A stretch of DNA of 64,000 bases from Diplonema papillatum (taxonomy: Eukaryota > Euglenozoa > Diplonemea > Diplonemida > Diplonemidae): the NCBI GenBank assembly GCA_030068145.1, contig JAPJBO010000157.1, positions 248,001-312,000 of the forward strand, given 5' to 3'. A program made the translations under genes and the position numbers. Shown here piece after piece: positions 1 to 9,554 of the stretch (positions within the stretch are counted from its first letter, which is position 1; each line of letters starts with the position of its first letter). The notes below the pieces were generated by a model that saw only the letters and a list, made by a program, of their open reading frames with translations, was not told the DNA's origin and searched no databases.

Positions 1-845
1 ACATGCACATATCACACGTATCACACGCGCTCCCGGTAAGATCTAAAATATAATTATATCGGGTTGAACGCGTCCAAGCGGGGTCATCTTTTTTTCTAAA
101 CCCTCGGGAACAGAGAGACTGGTGACACCTGCGCTCATAGCATCAAAAAATGGTCGATTTAGTGAAACCTTTGGTGACTGTGTGCGCTGCCAAAGGGTGG
201 TCATTTTTGACATATCAGAATAAAAAGTGACACACCCCCCCCTGAATATAGAAGTTTGATAGAAGTTGTGTAGGCTCCTAGTGGGTAACACCAGAGTAGT
301 GGTGTCTCTTTGTTGCGGCCTCCCACCTATTCTGCACGTTTCGTGACACTGCACGAGCCCAACTCAAAAGCATTTTGTCTCCCCGTTGACAGTGTTCAGT
401 CTGTTCCGGCTGCTGTATCTCGCTTGTACGTAGGAGGTTGGTCGCGCGTCCATGATTAGAAAGACGAGGCATTTGGCTACCTGACAAAATACAGGAGAGT
501 CTTCGGGTCTCATTAGCGTCAACAACGCGGCAGTGATGCCAGTGGTTCTCGTGCTGCACAAAAGAAGAGAAGGCAGGTTCTTTCCTCTTGGTTGGTTGAG
601 AGGGGAGGGAGTTGTATTGCACTCTACCGGTGGAACAAGACAGAATAAAAATACGAAACCCAAATGGTGGGAGAAAAGGGGGGAACAGCTGTCGAGCACA
701 GTGTGCCCGAACAAGCCAAGGTATCTAGTGGAGACCGACACGGAGTGCTTCGTCTAAGGCCTCGTCGCGCAGGATTAGTAGGGGCTGCCAGAGGTGGAAG
801 TATTAGATCGTAGGAAGATGGCTTCTGCGAGAGCAGTCTTGCAGC
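1..845. other. Intergenic, no gene recognised
   Basis: Only short overlapping open frames on both strands, none with recognisable motifs. I see no repeat family of the window here. Confidence 0.5.
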
Positions 846-1109
846 ATGGTACGAGGGGGCGAGCTGAGCCGGTTCACCCCTATTTCCTGGAAGTGCATAG
901 AACTGCCTGCTGCTGTGCCGGTAAAGCGAAAACGAGAGACGACGACCCCCCAACGGAAGAAGAAGTGCCCAGCGCCGCCCGTGAAAGCGAAGGCAAGGGT
1001 CGCAGAAGTATGCAAACCGGCAAGGAAGGGAAGGGTCGCAAAGCGACCGCGCGAAGCCGATGATTCGAATGAGTGCAAAAGCCAGAAGCACGACACAGTA
1101 GCCGTCTAG
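846..1109 (+). CDS. Small basic open frame, probably not a real gene
   Basis: An 87-codon ATG frame rich in Lys/Arg/Pro with nuclear-signal-like clusters (KRKRE, QRKKK, RKGRVAKRPRE). Its 5' third is a fragment of the F-type MITE and its last codons belong to the roughly 100-bp repeat that follows, so repeats may have built it by chance. No family is recognised. It may be a remnant of a basic nuclear protein. Confidence 0.2.
   Translation: MVRGGELSRFTPISWKCIELPAAVPVKRKRETTTPQRKKKCPAPPVKAKARVAEVCKPARKGRVAKRPREADDSNECKSQKHDTVAV
865..925 (+). mobile_element. Diverged partial copy of F-type MITE
   Basis: Starts TGAGCCGGTTCACCCC and continues as a diverged version of the left part of the full element at 23148-23327. 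The right half and its terminal repeat are absent. Confidence 0.5.
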
Positions 1110-1720
1110 TGGCTAATGCAGGCCATTGCTACAGCTATTCTGCATTCGAACCTCAACTGCCTGCTGCGATGATTCGAATGAGTACAAACGCCAGAAGCGC
1201 GACACAGTAGGCCAATGCAGACCATCGCTACAGCTATTCTACATTCTAACCTCAACTGCATGCTGCGATGATTCGAATCAGTGCAAACGCCAGAAGCACG
1301 ACACAGTAGTCATCCAGTGGCTAATGCAAACCATCGCTACAGATATTCTGCATTCTACTCTCAATTGTTGCTGTCTAGCGCAACCGATAAACCTTGAAGA
1401 GCAATCGAAGGAGAAGCGAAACACCAAACGCGCCTGAGCGCGACGATCAAGACGAGCGGAAGAGGCGAAAGCATGTTACGTCATGTGCGAAAAGATAACC
1501 GCGATGCCGGCGATGCAGATTATTATCGCAATAGATCCTTTGCATTCTAACCCAAAATCCAGAAGCATGCACCGGCGCGGAAGGGAAAGGACGCACAGCG
1601 ACCGCGCGAAGACGATGATTCGAATGAGGTGCACACGCCTATAGCACGACACGGTGCGATCGAAGAGATGGTCACCTAGTGACTAATGCAGGCCATCGCA
1701 AAAGGTACTCTGATTCTAAC
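1059..1720 (+). repeat. Degenerate ~100-bp repeats
   Basis: The string GATGATTCGAATGAGTGCA followed by a CCAGAAGCACGACACAGTAG-like segment recurs at about 1059, 1168 and 1267, and more diverged at 1614. Each is followed by a segment containing GCTACAGCTATTCTGCATTC. Spacing is about 99-109 bp, then a gap of about 350 bp. The translated frames look like decayed repeats of DDSNECK-QKHDTV. Confidence 0.7.
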
Positions 1721-2318
1721 CTCAACAATTACAGCCTATCGCAGTCGCCGGCGAAGAAGCGGAAAGCGGGGCTGGTAAGCCCCGCGGCAGCGTCTCCGCC
1801 GTTCGCAAACGAAGCGCGCCATTTGCGACGACCGGGCTGCTTATCTTACCCTTCTAGCATCTCTGCGGACGGCGTCTTCCCGTGAGCTCCTGCAAGTGCC
1901 CACGTCGAGATGAACGGGCCCGAACTTCGCCACCACGACGATTGTTACGGCGTTGCCGATGACGTTCGTCATCAGTGAGCGGAACTACGTTTTTTTTTTT
2001 TTCTTCTTCTTTCTTCTTTTTTTTTTTTTTTTAGCTCCAGAGTCTCGCTTTCGGTCAACGAAAAGTAAGCACCGTATCCACGAGTTTGCTTGTTTGGATA
2101 GCAAAGGGCCGGGCGGAGGAGGATCTAGTTGCGACCACGTGCGGCTCGTCATCGACATCGACGACGGCGAAAAAGAAGCGCTGAATGTTTGCTGCACATT
2201 TATTTCATAGCAAGAGGCTGAGAGTTGCGGGAGGACGGTTTATCACGGTGCGTACTGGTACGTCTTTCGAGTGTTGATGTCGCCATTTGAGATCATCGAG
2301 GCAAGGTCATGCTAGAGT
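1721..2318. other. Intergenic with T-rich tract
   Basis: Contains a 40-bp T/C tract at about 1990-2032. An open frame of 68 codons from 1679 carries a KKRK basic patch but no recognisable domain. Confidence 0.4.
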
Positions 2319-2496
2319 TGAGCCGGTCCATCCCCTCTTGATAGACTGAAACAGGCCGAAGAATACAGCACCGGGCAATTCGATACAGCTCTAGGGACTA
2401 GAGATGGACCTGATAGACCGCGGTGGACGTGATTCACTGTGATAAACAGCGGCAAGCACTTCGATGCAGTTCAAGAGATAGGGACGGACCGGCTCA
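2319..2496 (+). mobile_element. F-type MITE, copy 1, with 5-bp target duplication
   Basis: A 178-bp non-coding element with terminal inverted repeats: left TGAGCCGGTCCATCCC, right GGGACGGACCGGCTCA. It is flanked by perfect AGAGT direct repeats at 2314-2318 and 2497-2501. It is in the opposite orientation to the 180-bp copy at 23148-23327. Structure and target duplication are those of a non-autonomous cut-and-paste DNA transposon. The parent family is unknown. Confidence 0.85.
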
Positions 2497-2501
2497 AGAG
2501 T

Positions 2502-3369
2502 AGTGAGCTGAGAGCGAAGCGCGTGCCGCGTTTCATCTCATGGGATTGACTCACTCTAGAGGTTGGCGTTCTTGCCTTGTGAATACCAGTCTTTTGCATT
2601 CCAGCCAGTCGGCTTGACCATTTCACGCGTGGTTGCCAATCGTCCAGAGCCAGCGGCGAATCGCCTAGCCAGCTGTAGACGTGCAGAAGTCTGCGTCTGC
2701 GTCTGCGGATTTTTCAAAAACGCAGACGCAGACGCGTCAGCCTGCAGGTCAGCCTGCTCGGGAATATTATGTGTTATACAACGTCAGTCTGCTACAAGCC
2801 CACGAGACACGCGCCATCACTCCTCCCATCACTCCTCCCACCAAAACATGCCAAGCTTCTTGTTGAGCACGGAATTGCCGCATGCGCGTCCGGTCCCGGA
2901 TATGGAGAGGTTTCCTCTGAATGTGCCTCCTCAAGAGTACGGTTTTCTGAAAATCGTCTGCGGGCGGCCTAGGAGGGGAGACAGTTTCTGCTGCTTGGAG
3001 GCGAGGCCACCATCGCACGGGTGCGCAGGCGTCCACCGGGGTTGCCGATCACTGAGACACTGCTGCTGCTGACAGGCTGAAGGCGCGGTTCTCTTCAGGT
3101 TCAGTCCACCGTTCCAACACCCTCCAGACAGACCGCAATATACCGCGGCACACCGAGAAAGTTTCGAAGTTCGGATGCAGAGAAACTGAGGCGATGGTCT
3201 GCATTAGGCGGTACACTGTGGAAGACAGCGCCAGGAAACTCAATCCACCGCCAGAAGACAAGGACGAACTTCATGGACCAATGGTGCAAAACGTGAGCCA
3301 CCGTGATGGTACGTGGGTATGCAAACACCACCACGCCGTAGTACATTCTGCAGCCATTTCCTGGACCTA
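2502..3369. other. Intergenic, no gene recognised
   Basis: Short overlapping frames only. A small inverted motif (GTCTGCGTCTGCG with CGCAGACGCAGAC) lies at about 2690-2735. Confidence 0.4.
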
Positions 3370-3407
3370 AACGAGCATCCGACCACTTCTTCTGGGTATC
3401 CGGAGCG

Positions 3408-4013
3408 TTGTGGGGCCACCTGGGTGGTTGGTTGCCAGTTTTGGTTTCTAACGATACCCCTTTTCTGGGCGGATTCGGGGTCCAGCTGGGGTCCTGGCGT
3501 TTTGGCGGGACCAGTCAGGTGGGGAGTTTGGCTGGGGCGGTACATCTGCTACACATTAACGCAGGTGTCCTAAGGCAAGCTCAGCGGGAACAGAAATCTC
3601 GCGTAGAGCCGGGTAAAAGCTTGCTCGATACACGATCTTCAGTACCGATCCTCGGTGTGAAAGCATGGCCTGACAATCCTTGGGCCTTGCTTCATGTTCA
3701 AGGGATGAAGCCGGAGGTGACAGAAAAATTACCACCCCGTGTAGGCACCTGCACCGACCTCGAGCAACTTTTCCGGGATGTCCTGGACGTCTTTCGGGGC
3801 AACCCCGTGTGGGTTGCTAGTCGGGCATGCTTTTGTTGCCGGCCGGTCTTTTTGGTTCCTTTGGAATTTCGTGGCGCGATACCATCGCCTCCAGGATATG
3901 CCGTCGGGATGGATCCACCCGCGGTGCGTGAGCGGCTCGCGCAAGAAATTGCAGTTGTCAAGTTAGGTGACACTGGTAGTGGTCGGGTGTCAATTGTCGA
4001 AGCGTCACGGTAG
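3408..4013 (+). CDS. Unassigned 201-codon open frame
   Basis: Open from a TTG at 3408 to a TAG at 4011-4013. The first in-frame ATG is near 3705, so it is more likely an exon or a chance frame than a complete gene. The second half reads like protein (charged, with RVGTCTDLEQLFRDVLDVF and AVRERLAQEIAVVKLG), but I recognise no family. No convincing splice sites bound it. Confidence 0.25.
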   Translation: MWGHLGGWLPVLVSNDTPFLGGFGVQLGSWRFGGTSQVGSLAGAVHLLHINAGVLRQAQREQKSRVEPGKSLLDTRSSVPILGVKAWPDNPWALLHVQGMKPEVTEKLPPRVGTCTDLEQLFRDVLDVFRGNPVWVASRACFCCRPVFLVPLEFRGAIPSPPGYAVGMDPPAVRERLAQEIAVVKLGDTGSGRVSIVEASR

Positions 4014-4233
4014 CAATGGCGGATGACCGACGCATTCTAGAGGAGTGTAACGAGCTCCGCGGACTCGTTTTCTCACTTTCTGCGCCTGCCAAGTCATCCT
4101 GCCTCGCTCCGGGTCCCCCAAAGAAGTCTGCGATAATGTGTACTTAGTTAGATACGGTATGCACGACGAAGAATATCCACCTCCTCATATACAGACCTCG
4201 TGGGTGTACAGAGGGGATGTGGTGAAAATACGT

Positions 4234-4383
4234 GCATCCCGGACTTCAGCAGCCATATACTAAGTCTAATGCGGGAGTGAAGAAGTGCGGGATAGGCCAC
4301 TCTCGCATTGACGGAGTGAGGCCGACCGCACAAACGACTGCAAAACCACTCCCGCAATCCGGAGTGGGAGTCCGGGGTGTAGG
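4234..4383 (+). mobile_element. P-type inverted-repeat element, short copy
   Basis: About 150 bp beginning GCATCCCGGACTTCAGCAGC and ending GGAGTCCGGGGTGTAGG. The ends are imperfect inverted repeats built on CCCGGACT/AGTCCGGGG. The inside holds one copy of the CACTC(T/C)CGCATTGA motif that is massively repeated in the copy at 5042-5678. TACGT flanks both sides (4229-4233 and 4384-4388), a possible 5-bp target duplication. Confidence 0.6.
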
Positions 4384-4423
4384 TACGTAGATACCGCTGC
4401 GGCAGGCAACGTCCGGTCTCTGG

Positions 4424-4870
4424 TCATGTGACGTACGGCTTGAAGATGAGAGTTGCGGGGGGACGAGCCAACCGCGACGGCTTGTCGCGGTACGCACTCT
4501 GGAAGGCACCCGGGGGCGTGCCGACGGGAGCCATCGGGAACGTCGCGTCGAGCTTCGCCGGGGCGAGTGGATCGCGCAGGGGGGGCAGCTGCTGCTTCGG
4601 GGACGAAGACGCCATGAGCGAGCACCGGCAGACGCTCGCGAGCGCGTGCAGGTAGCAGCAGACGTCGCGGGCCTCCTTGCTGGCTTTGCCCACCACGGCC
4701 GGGCGGCACGAGGGGTCGTTGATGTAGCTTTCGACCTTTTTCAGGTATCTCTCGGGGTCGGCTTCGATGCGCGTCTTGGTCTCTTGGAAGCGCGCGATCA
4801 TTTCGCTGGAGCCGAGCTTCTCGCGGACGGAAGACCAGTTTAGGTCTTTGTACTCCAGCACGCGCATCAT
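4424..4870 (-). CDS. Dynein heavy chain microtubule-binding-domain-like fragment
   Basis: A 148-residue open frame starting with two ATG codons (4870) and ending TGA. The first ~85 residues follow the pattern of the stalk-tip region of dynein heavy chains: W at residue 12 with a following REKLGSS segment, then YINDPSCRPAVVGKASKEAR, matching the family pattern Yi..p.f.pe.V.kaSkAa, and a cysteine/aromatic stretch DVCCYLHAL in place of LC.Wv.A. The last ~60 residues are Pro/Ala-rich and do not look like dynein. A full dynein heavy chain is over 4000 residues, and no AAA+ modules or coiled coils are nearby. This is therefore an orphan exon, a duplicated gene fragment, or an unusual small protein. 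An in-frame CAG just upstream (near 4883) could be a 3' splice site. It sits between two P-type elements. The family call rests on pattern recognition only. Confidence 0.45.
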   Translation of the reverse strand: MMRVLEYKDLNWSSVREKLGSSEMIARFQETKTRIEADPERYLKKVESYINDPSCRPAVVGKASKEARDVCCYLHALASVCRCSLMASSSPKQQLPPLRDPLAPAKLDATFPMAPVGTPPGAFQSAYRDKPSRLARPPATLIFKPYVT

Positions 4871-4985
4871 CGTAAAAATTGTCTGCGTGTGTTTGGATGT
4901 CTAATTATGCAGGAACTCATGGGGATGGGTGCTGTGTATTCCTCCGCCCACGCGTGCGGGTGACTAACTAACATGTTCCGAGTTA

Positions 4986-5034
4986 AAAGTTCGCTTGAGA
5001 TTCCGGGATTATTAGGGTCTCCGAGGTGACCTTT
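4986..5034 (+). repeat. H-type dispersed repeat (first of a dozen)
   Basis: About 50 bp reading approximately AGTTAAAAGTTCGCTTGAG, ATTCCGGG, then AGGGTCTCCGAGGTGACC. Other copies follow the consensus AAAGTTCGCTTGAAATTCCG, GGGTTTTAG, GGTCTCCGTGTGACCGTTG. The function is unknown. Confidence 0.6.
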
Positions 5035-5113
5035 GTTACTTGCACCCCGGACTTCAGCAGCCACATACTAAGTCAATGCGGGAGTGAAAAAGTGCGGGAG
5101 TGCCACTCCCGCA

Positions 5114-5460
5114 TTGAGGGGGTCCCACTCCGGCATCGAGGGGGGTCCCACTCCGGCATCGAGGGGGGTCCCACTCCGGCATCGAGGGGGGTCCCACTCC
5201 GGCATCGAGGGGGGTCCCACTCCGGCATCGAGGGGGGTCCCACTCCGGCATCGAGGGGGGTCCCACTCCGGCATCGAGGGGGGTCCCACTCCGGCATCGA
5301 GGGGGGTCCCACTCCGGCATCGAGGGGGGTCCCACTCCGGCATCGAGGGGGGTCCCACTCCGGCATCGAGGGGGGTCCCACTCCGGCATCGAGGGGGGTC
5401 CCACTCCGGCATCGAGGGGGGTCCCACTCCGGCATCGAGGGGGGTCCCACTCCCGCATTG
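5114..5460 (+). repeat. 23-bp minisatellite, about 15 copies
   Basis: Near-identical units of GGGGGGTCCCACTCCGGCAT plus CGA. Because 23 is not divisible by 3 and the unit holds no stop in any frame, all six frames are open across the array. This explains the long GIEGG/PASRG/RHRGG-type open frames, which are not genes. Confidence 0.95.
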
Positions 5461-5625
5461 AGGGTCCCACTCCGGCATCGAGGGGGTCCCACTCCCGCAT
5501 TGAGGGTCCCACTCCCACTCCCGCATTGAGGGTCCCACTCCGGCATCGAGGGGGGTCCCACTCCCGCATTGAGGGTCCCACTCCCGCATTGAGGGTCCCA
5601 CTCCCGCATTGAGGGAGTGCCACTC
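5455..5625 (+). repeat. Variant 21-bp minisatellite units
   Basis: Units of the form CCCGCATTGAGGGTCCCACT interspersed with a few 23-bp CGGCATCGAG units. This is the older-looking, more variable edge of the array. Confidence 0.85.
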
Positions 5626-5673
5626 CCAGTGAGGCCGCGACCGCAAAACCGCTCCCGCAATCCGGAGTCCGGG

Positions 5674-5830
5674 GTGTGGGTTCTCTTAGAGCAGTAAGGT
5701 CTAAATGGGTGTGGGTTCTCTTAGAGCAGCAAGGTCTAAATGGGTGTGGGTTCTCTTAGAGCAGCAAGGTCTAAATGGGTGTGGGTTCTCTTAGAGCAGC
5801 AAGGTCTAAATGGGTGTGGGTTGTTGTACG
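5674..5830 (+). repeat. 35-bp tandem repeat, 4+ copies
   Basis: Unit begins GGGTGTGGGTTCTCTTAGAG and continues CAGCAAGGTCTAAAT. Copies start at about 5674, 5705, 5740, 5775 and 5810 (last partial). The first unit overlaps the end of the P-type element. A related string, AAATGGGTTCTCTTAGAGCA, occurs in the 360-bp array near 7550. Confidence 0.9.
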
Positions 5831-6378
5831 TTCATAATGAGCAATTTTGTGTGCATTCCAGTTGCAGGTCGTTCCAACCCTCGGATGACGGGAGAACAGC
5901 CAGGCCGCCGCGTGTCAGATGAACACCGGCCCGATATTTCGGCATACGCAACAGCACATTGAGCACGCTGTGCGCACAAGTGGCAGGGAAGGCCACCCCA
6001 CTGGCCCCAAGATTCCCATTTCGTGTGTGTGTTTCCGGCGATGCTTCTTGCACTTCTTGGGCACATTGCTCGCTGGACAACCTCCGTCCGGAAGGAGTTA
6101 ATGAGACATACCCGTTTAACGACCGGCGGAGGTACAATTAAGGCACGCAGGTCCTTTAATGTCTTCTTGTCTATCGCCGCATCAGGCAGCGGCGTCGCAG
6201 GCTGTGTGGACGGAGGTTTGTGAGCCGTGTTCCACAAGCGAGCAAATGTTGGCCAGCAAGGAATCATGATCATCTCCATCGTCTTCGAAACGGTGAGCCT
6301 AGACGAACAGAAATTACTAAACGAGCTAAGAAAGCTGTTCCGGTTCACTCTGCGATTACCAACTTTAGGGTGTGGTGG
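5831..6378. other. Intergenic, unassigned open frame on minus strand
   Basis: A minus-strand frame stays open over about 5806-6426 (206 codons) without a domain I recognise. In a sequence of this composition one such frame per window can arise by chance. Confidence 0.3.
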
Positions 6379-6845
6379 CGATCTGATTTGTTCTTCGCTT
6401 ACACCACCGTGCGTTGTTTCTTTCACTCAGGACTTTTTCCCCTGTTGTGTTTGTGTGTTAAAACTCAGTTGTGGGGGACTCCCTGCGCGGAATATAGTCC
6501 ATTTTTCATCCCTTTTTAGGTTACTGCCGAGGCACCTGCCGCCCGCTCGTGTTGATTGCCCACTGTGCGGAGCTTTGTCTTGCACGGGCGTTTTGCCTCA
6601 TGGTTTACATGTTGCTGGCCACAGCATCTTTCCGGGAGCAGCCGTTTTCTAGACTGTTTCGTTTTCTAGACTGTTTCTTGTAGTAAGCGGTCGGTTTTTT
6701 GAAGTCTCCGTTTGACTTGTGAGGCGGGGGAGGGTTTTCTCTTACACGATGCGCAGCGGGTGTGTTTGTGTGTGATTTGTCGTGTAGGGGTAGACCCGTA
6801 TGACCGCACGTCCGTTCAACACGTGATTCGGTAGTTACAGCACAT
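6379..6845 (+). mobile_element. B-type short element, split by an insertion
   Basis: The left part (6379-6457) matches the middle of full B copies (GATTTGTTCTTCGCTTACAC), and the right part (6761-6845) continues with GTCGTGTAGGGGTAGACCCG. The 303 bp between them are an insertion. Both element ends are missing. Confidence 0.7.
6458..6760. mobile_element. 303-bp insertion inside a B-type element
   Basis: Bounded by a 12-bp direct repeat TGTGTTTGTGTG (6446-6457 and 6761-6772), which occurs once in uninterrupted B copies. The inserted DNA carries a doubled TTTTCTAGACTGTTTC and an H-like GAAGTCTCCGTTTGACTTG tail. One frame has a CPLC motif but no assignable protein. The family is unknown. Confidence 0.6.
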
Positions 6846-6924
6846 GGGAACTGCCAAGAAGAAAGGAAGGAGTAAGAACACGTCTTTTGTAACTGATATC
6901 AAGATATGCCTTCCGCCAAAACCC

Positions 6925-6985
6925 TTACTTTTTCTTCTACACAAGCGCCAGCTTGGAAGGAAATGCTCGACGAAGCTGCCAGACA
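6925..6985 (-). mobile_element. 3' end of a B-type element, reversed
   Basis: On the minus strand it reads GGCAGCTTCGTCGAGCATTT followed by CCTTCCAAGCTGGCGCTTGT, i.e. the right terminal repeat and 22-nt tail of family B without the rest. Confidence 0.6.
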
Positions 6986-7044
6986 GACAATATGAAGAAG
7001 AGAAACTCCTACAGTGCACACCTCGAACAGCATCTGCAATGGTG

Positions 7045-7237
7045 CCCTAGGAGGCGTCCCGGGATCGTTGGCGAAGTGCACCGACGGCGGCGGCTCGACG
7101 AAGGCCTGCGCGGTCTGCGGGCGGGAGATCGCCGCTTTCTCGAGGATCTCGTCGATCTCGATCTGCATCGCGCGGCTCCTTTGCAGGAGCGCGCTGGTGC
7201 CGGGGTCCGCGCGGGCGGCGGCGGCTGAGAGCAGCGG
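7045..7237 (-). CDS. Coding-like exon fragment, function unknown
   Basis: GC-rich minus-strand frame reading approximately PLLSAAAARADPGTSALLQR, then SRAMQIEIDEILEKAAISRP, then QTAQAFVEPPPSVHFANDPG. Composition and charge pattern are those of a real host exon, with a short amphipathic helix around IEIDEILEKA. A CTCTCAG on the minus strand near 7230 could be a 3' splice site. The first ~25 codons of this segment are copied six more times in the array to the right. I do not recognise the protein family. Confidence 0.4.
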
Positions 7238-7497
7238 GTTTTGTGCAAAGTCAACGCCAAAAGGATATGGGGGGGAGCCCGGAATTTCTGGGCTACTTCG
7301 AGTTTAAAGGATCCGTGTTTTGTGTCTACCGTCAACAGTCGTAAATTTGTTTCATTAGTGTGATTGTCAGGCCTTCGACTACCCTGAGCAACGCACTATC
7401 AACAGTCAATCTGCATCGCGCGGCTCCTTTGCAGGAGCGCGCTGGTGCCGGGGTCCGCGCGGGCGGCGGCGGCTGAGAGCAGCGGGTTTTTCGACTT

Positions 7498-7545
7498 GAG
7501 GTTCGCTTGAAATTCCGGGGTTATAGTGTCTCCGTGTGACCGTTG
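7498..7545 (+). repeat. H-type repeat in 360-bp unit 1
   Basis: GGTTCGCTTGAAATTCCGGG then TTATAGTGTCTCCGTGTGAC. It travels with the array unit. Confidence 0.7.
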
Positions 7546-7857
7546 ATGATAAATGGGTTCTCTTAGAGCAAGAAAGGGCTATTATGGCTAGCCATGTCCG
7601 GGACTGTTTGAGACCGACGCCAGTACATTCCTTCGTGGTGTGTAGTCTTGGCCCCCCCCAGGTTCTACAAGTTTTGTGCGAAGTCAACGCCAAAAGGATG
7701 GAGCCCGGAATTTCTGGGCTGCTTCGAGTTTTAAAGATCCGTGTTTTTGTGTCTACCGTCAACAGTCAATCTGCATCGCGCGGCTCCTTTGCAGGAGCGC
7801 GCTGGTGCCGGGGTCCGCGCGGGCGGCGGCGGCTGAGAGCAGCGGGTTTTTCGACTT

Positions 7858-7905
7858 GAGGTTCGCTTGAAATTCCGGGGCTATAGTGTCTCCGTGTGAC
7901 CGTTG
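7858..7905 (+). repeat. H-type repeat in 360-bp unit 2
   Basis: Identical to the copy 360 bp earlier except for one base (GCTATAG instead of GTTATAG). Confidence 0.7.
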
Positions 7906-8377
7906 ATGATAAATGGGTTCTCTTAGAGCAAGAAAGGGCTATTATGGCTAGCCATGTCCGGGACTGTTTGAGACCGACGCCAGTACATTCCTTCGTGGTG
8001 TGTAGTCTTGGCCCCCCCCAGGTTCTACAAGTTTTGTGCGAAGTCAACGCCAAAAGGATGGAGCCCGGAATTTCTGGGCTGCTTCGAGTTTTAAAGATCC
8101 GTGTTTTTGTGTCTACCGTCAACAGTCAATCTGCATCGCGCGGCTCCTTTGCAGGAGCGCGCTGGTGCCGGGGTCCGCGCGGGCGGCGGCGGCTGAGAGC
8201 AGCGGGTTTTGTGCGAAGTCAACACCAAAACAGATAGAAGAGCCCGGAATTTCTAGACGGCTTCGAGTTTTAAGGATCCGTGTTTGTGACACAGGCAATC
8301 TGCATCGCGCGGCTCCTTTGCAGGAGCGCGCTGGTGCCGGGAACCGCGCGGCTGAGAGCAGCGGGTTTTTCGACTTG

Positions 8378-8425
8378 AGGTTCGCTTGAAATTCCAGGGT
8401 TTTAGGGTCTCCGTGTGACCGTTGA
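8378..8425 (+). repeat. H-type repeat
   Basis: GGTTCGCTTGAAATTCCAGG then TTTTAGGGTCTCCGTGTGAC, in the variable part of the array. Confidence 0.7.
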
Positions 8426-9382
8426 TGATAAATGGGTTCTCTCAGAGCAAGAAAGGGCTATAATGTTACGGGTTGTATATTTAGTGCACGCTTGCGTCAT
8501 GGGTTCTGGCTAGCCATGTCCGGGACTGTTTGTGACCGACACCCAGTACATTCCGTCGTAGTGTGTAGTCTTGGGCCCCCCACGTTCTACAAGCTTTGTG
8601 CGAAGTCAACGCCAAAAGGATATGGGGGGGAGCCCGGAATTTCTGGGCTGCTTCGAGTTTTAAAGATCCGTGTTTTTGTGTCTACCGTCAACAGTCAATC
8701 TGCATCGCGCGGCTCCTTTGCAGGAGCGCGCTGGTGCCGGGGTCCGCGCGGGCGGCGGCGGCTGAGAGCAGCGGGTTTTGTGCAAAGTCAACGCCAAAAG
8801 GATATGGGGGGGAGCCCGGAATTTCAGGAGAGCCCGGAATTTCTGGGCTACTTCGAGTTTAAAGGATCCGTGTTTTGTGTCTACCGTCAACAGTCGTAAA
8901 TTTGTTTCATTAGTGTGATTGTCAGGCCTTCGACTACCCTGAGCAACGCACTATCAACAGTCAATCTGCATCGCGCGGCTCCTTTGCAGGAGCGCGCTGG
9001 TGCCGGGGACCGCGCGGGCGGCGGCGGCTGAGAGCAGCGGGTTTGTCAAGGCCAAAAGGATATGGGGGGGAGCCCCGGAATCTTCTGGACTGCTTCGAGT
9101 TTAAAGGATCCGTGTTGTGTGTCTACGTCGTAGGTCAACAGTCAAGGCGGGTTGGGGTTTTTTCCTTGGTGGGTATGACTGGTGAAAAGCGGTATTTTCA
9201 GGGTGAGGCTTCGACGAAGAAATGTGAAAAAGGGGGCATTTCCCGATTCCTGCTTTTCATGTTATTCTGCAGCCACTTTGAGCGATACTCATGTCTTCGT
9301 TTTTGCACGTCTCAACCATGGTTAAGTGCAATTGGTGTCAGAAACTAGCTACAACGATACCTTAAGGAACCTTTTCGACAAG

Positions 9383-9438
9383 AGTCACACGGAGACTTTT
9401 TGAGATCCCGGATTCCCAAGCGGACTCACCCTCTAGAA
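9383..9438 (-). repeat. H-type repeat, reversed
   Basis: On the minus strand it reads GTCCGCTTGGGAATCCGGGA then AAGTCTCCGTGTGACTC, matching H at both its conserved ends. Confidence 0.6.
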
Positions 9439-9554
9439 TAGGCAAGGTTTTGCGCAGCTTCGAAGCACACTTTTCGGTGTCTTCGTTTTCGCACGTCTCA
9501 ACCATGGTGAGAAACTAGTTACGACGATACCTTAAAGGAACCCTTTCGACAAGA

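Larger units (their letters stand above)
5042..5678 (+). mobile_element. P-type inverted-repeat element, expanded copy
   Basis: Same ends as 4234-4383 (left CACCCCGGACTTCAGCAGCC, right CCGGAGTCCGGGGTG) and the same flanking internal sequences, but the single internal motif has become a minisatellite of ~500 bp. The pair therefore gives a before/after view of repeat birth inside a small mobile element. Confidence 0.65.
7141..9045 (+). repeat. Tandem array carrying copies of an exon fragment
   Basis: A ~85-bp GC-rich module (CTGCATCGCGCGGCTCCTTT to GAGAGCAGCGGGTTTT) occurs at about 7158, 7408, 7768, 8128, 8297, 8698 and 8963. Between modules lie blocks containing GTCAACGCCAAAAGGATATG, CCCGGAATTTCTGGGCTGCT, and an H repeat. 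Two successive 360-bp units (7408-7767 and 7768-8127) are almost identical, so part of the expansion is recent. Open frames inside are by-products. Confidence 0.9.

Noticed and set aside
5114-5625. Possible CRISPR array
   Set aside because: Repeats are directly adjacent with no variable spacers, in a eukaryotic context.
5026-5660. Long overlapping open frames (125-195 codons) on both strands
   Set aside because: They are translations of a stop-free 23-bp minisatellite; all six frames are open by construction.
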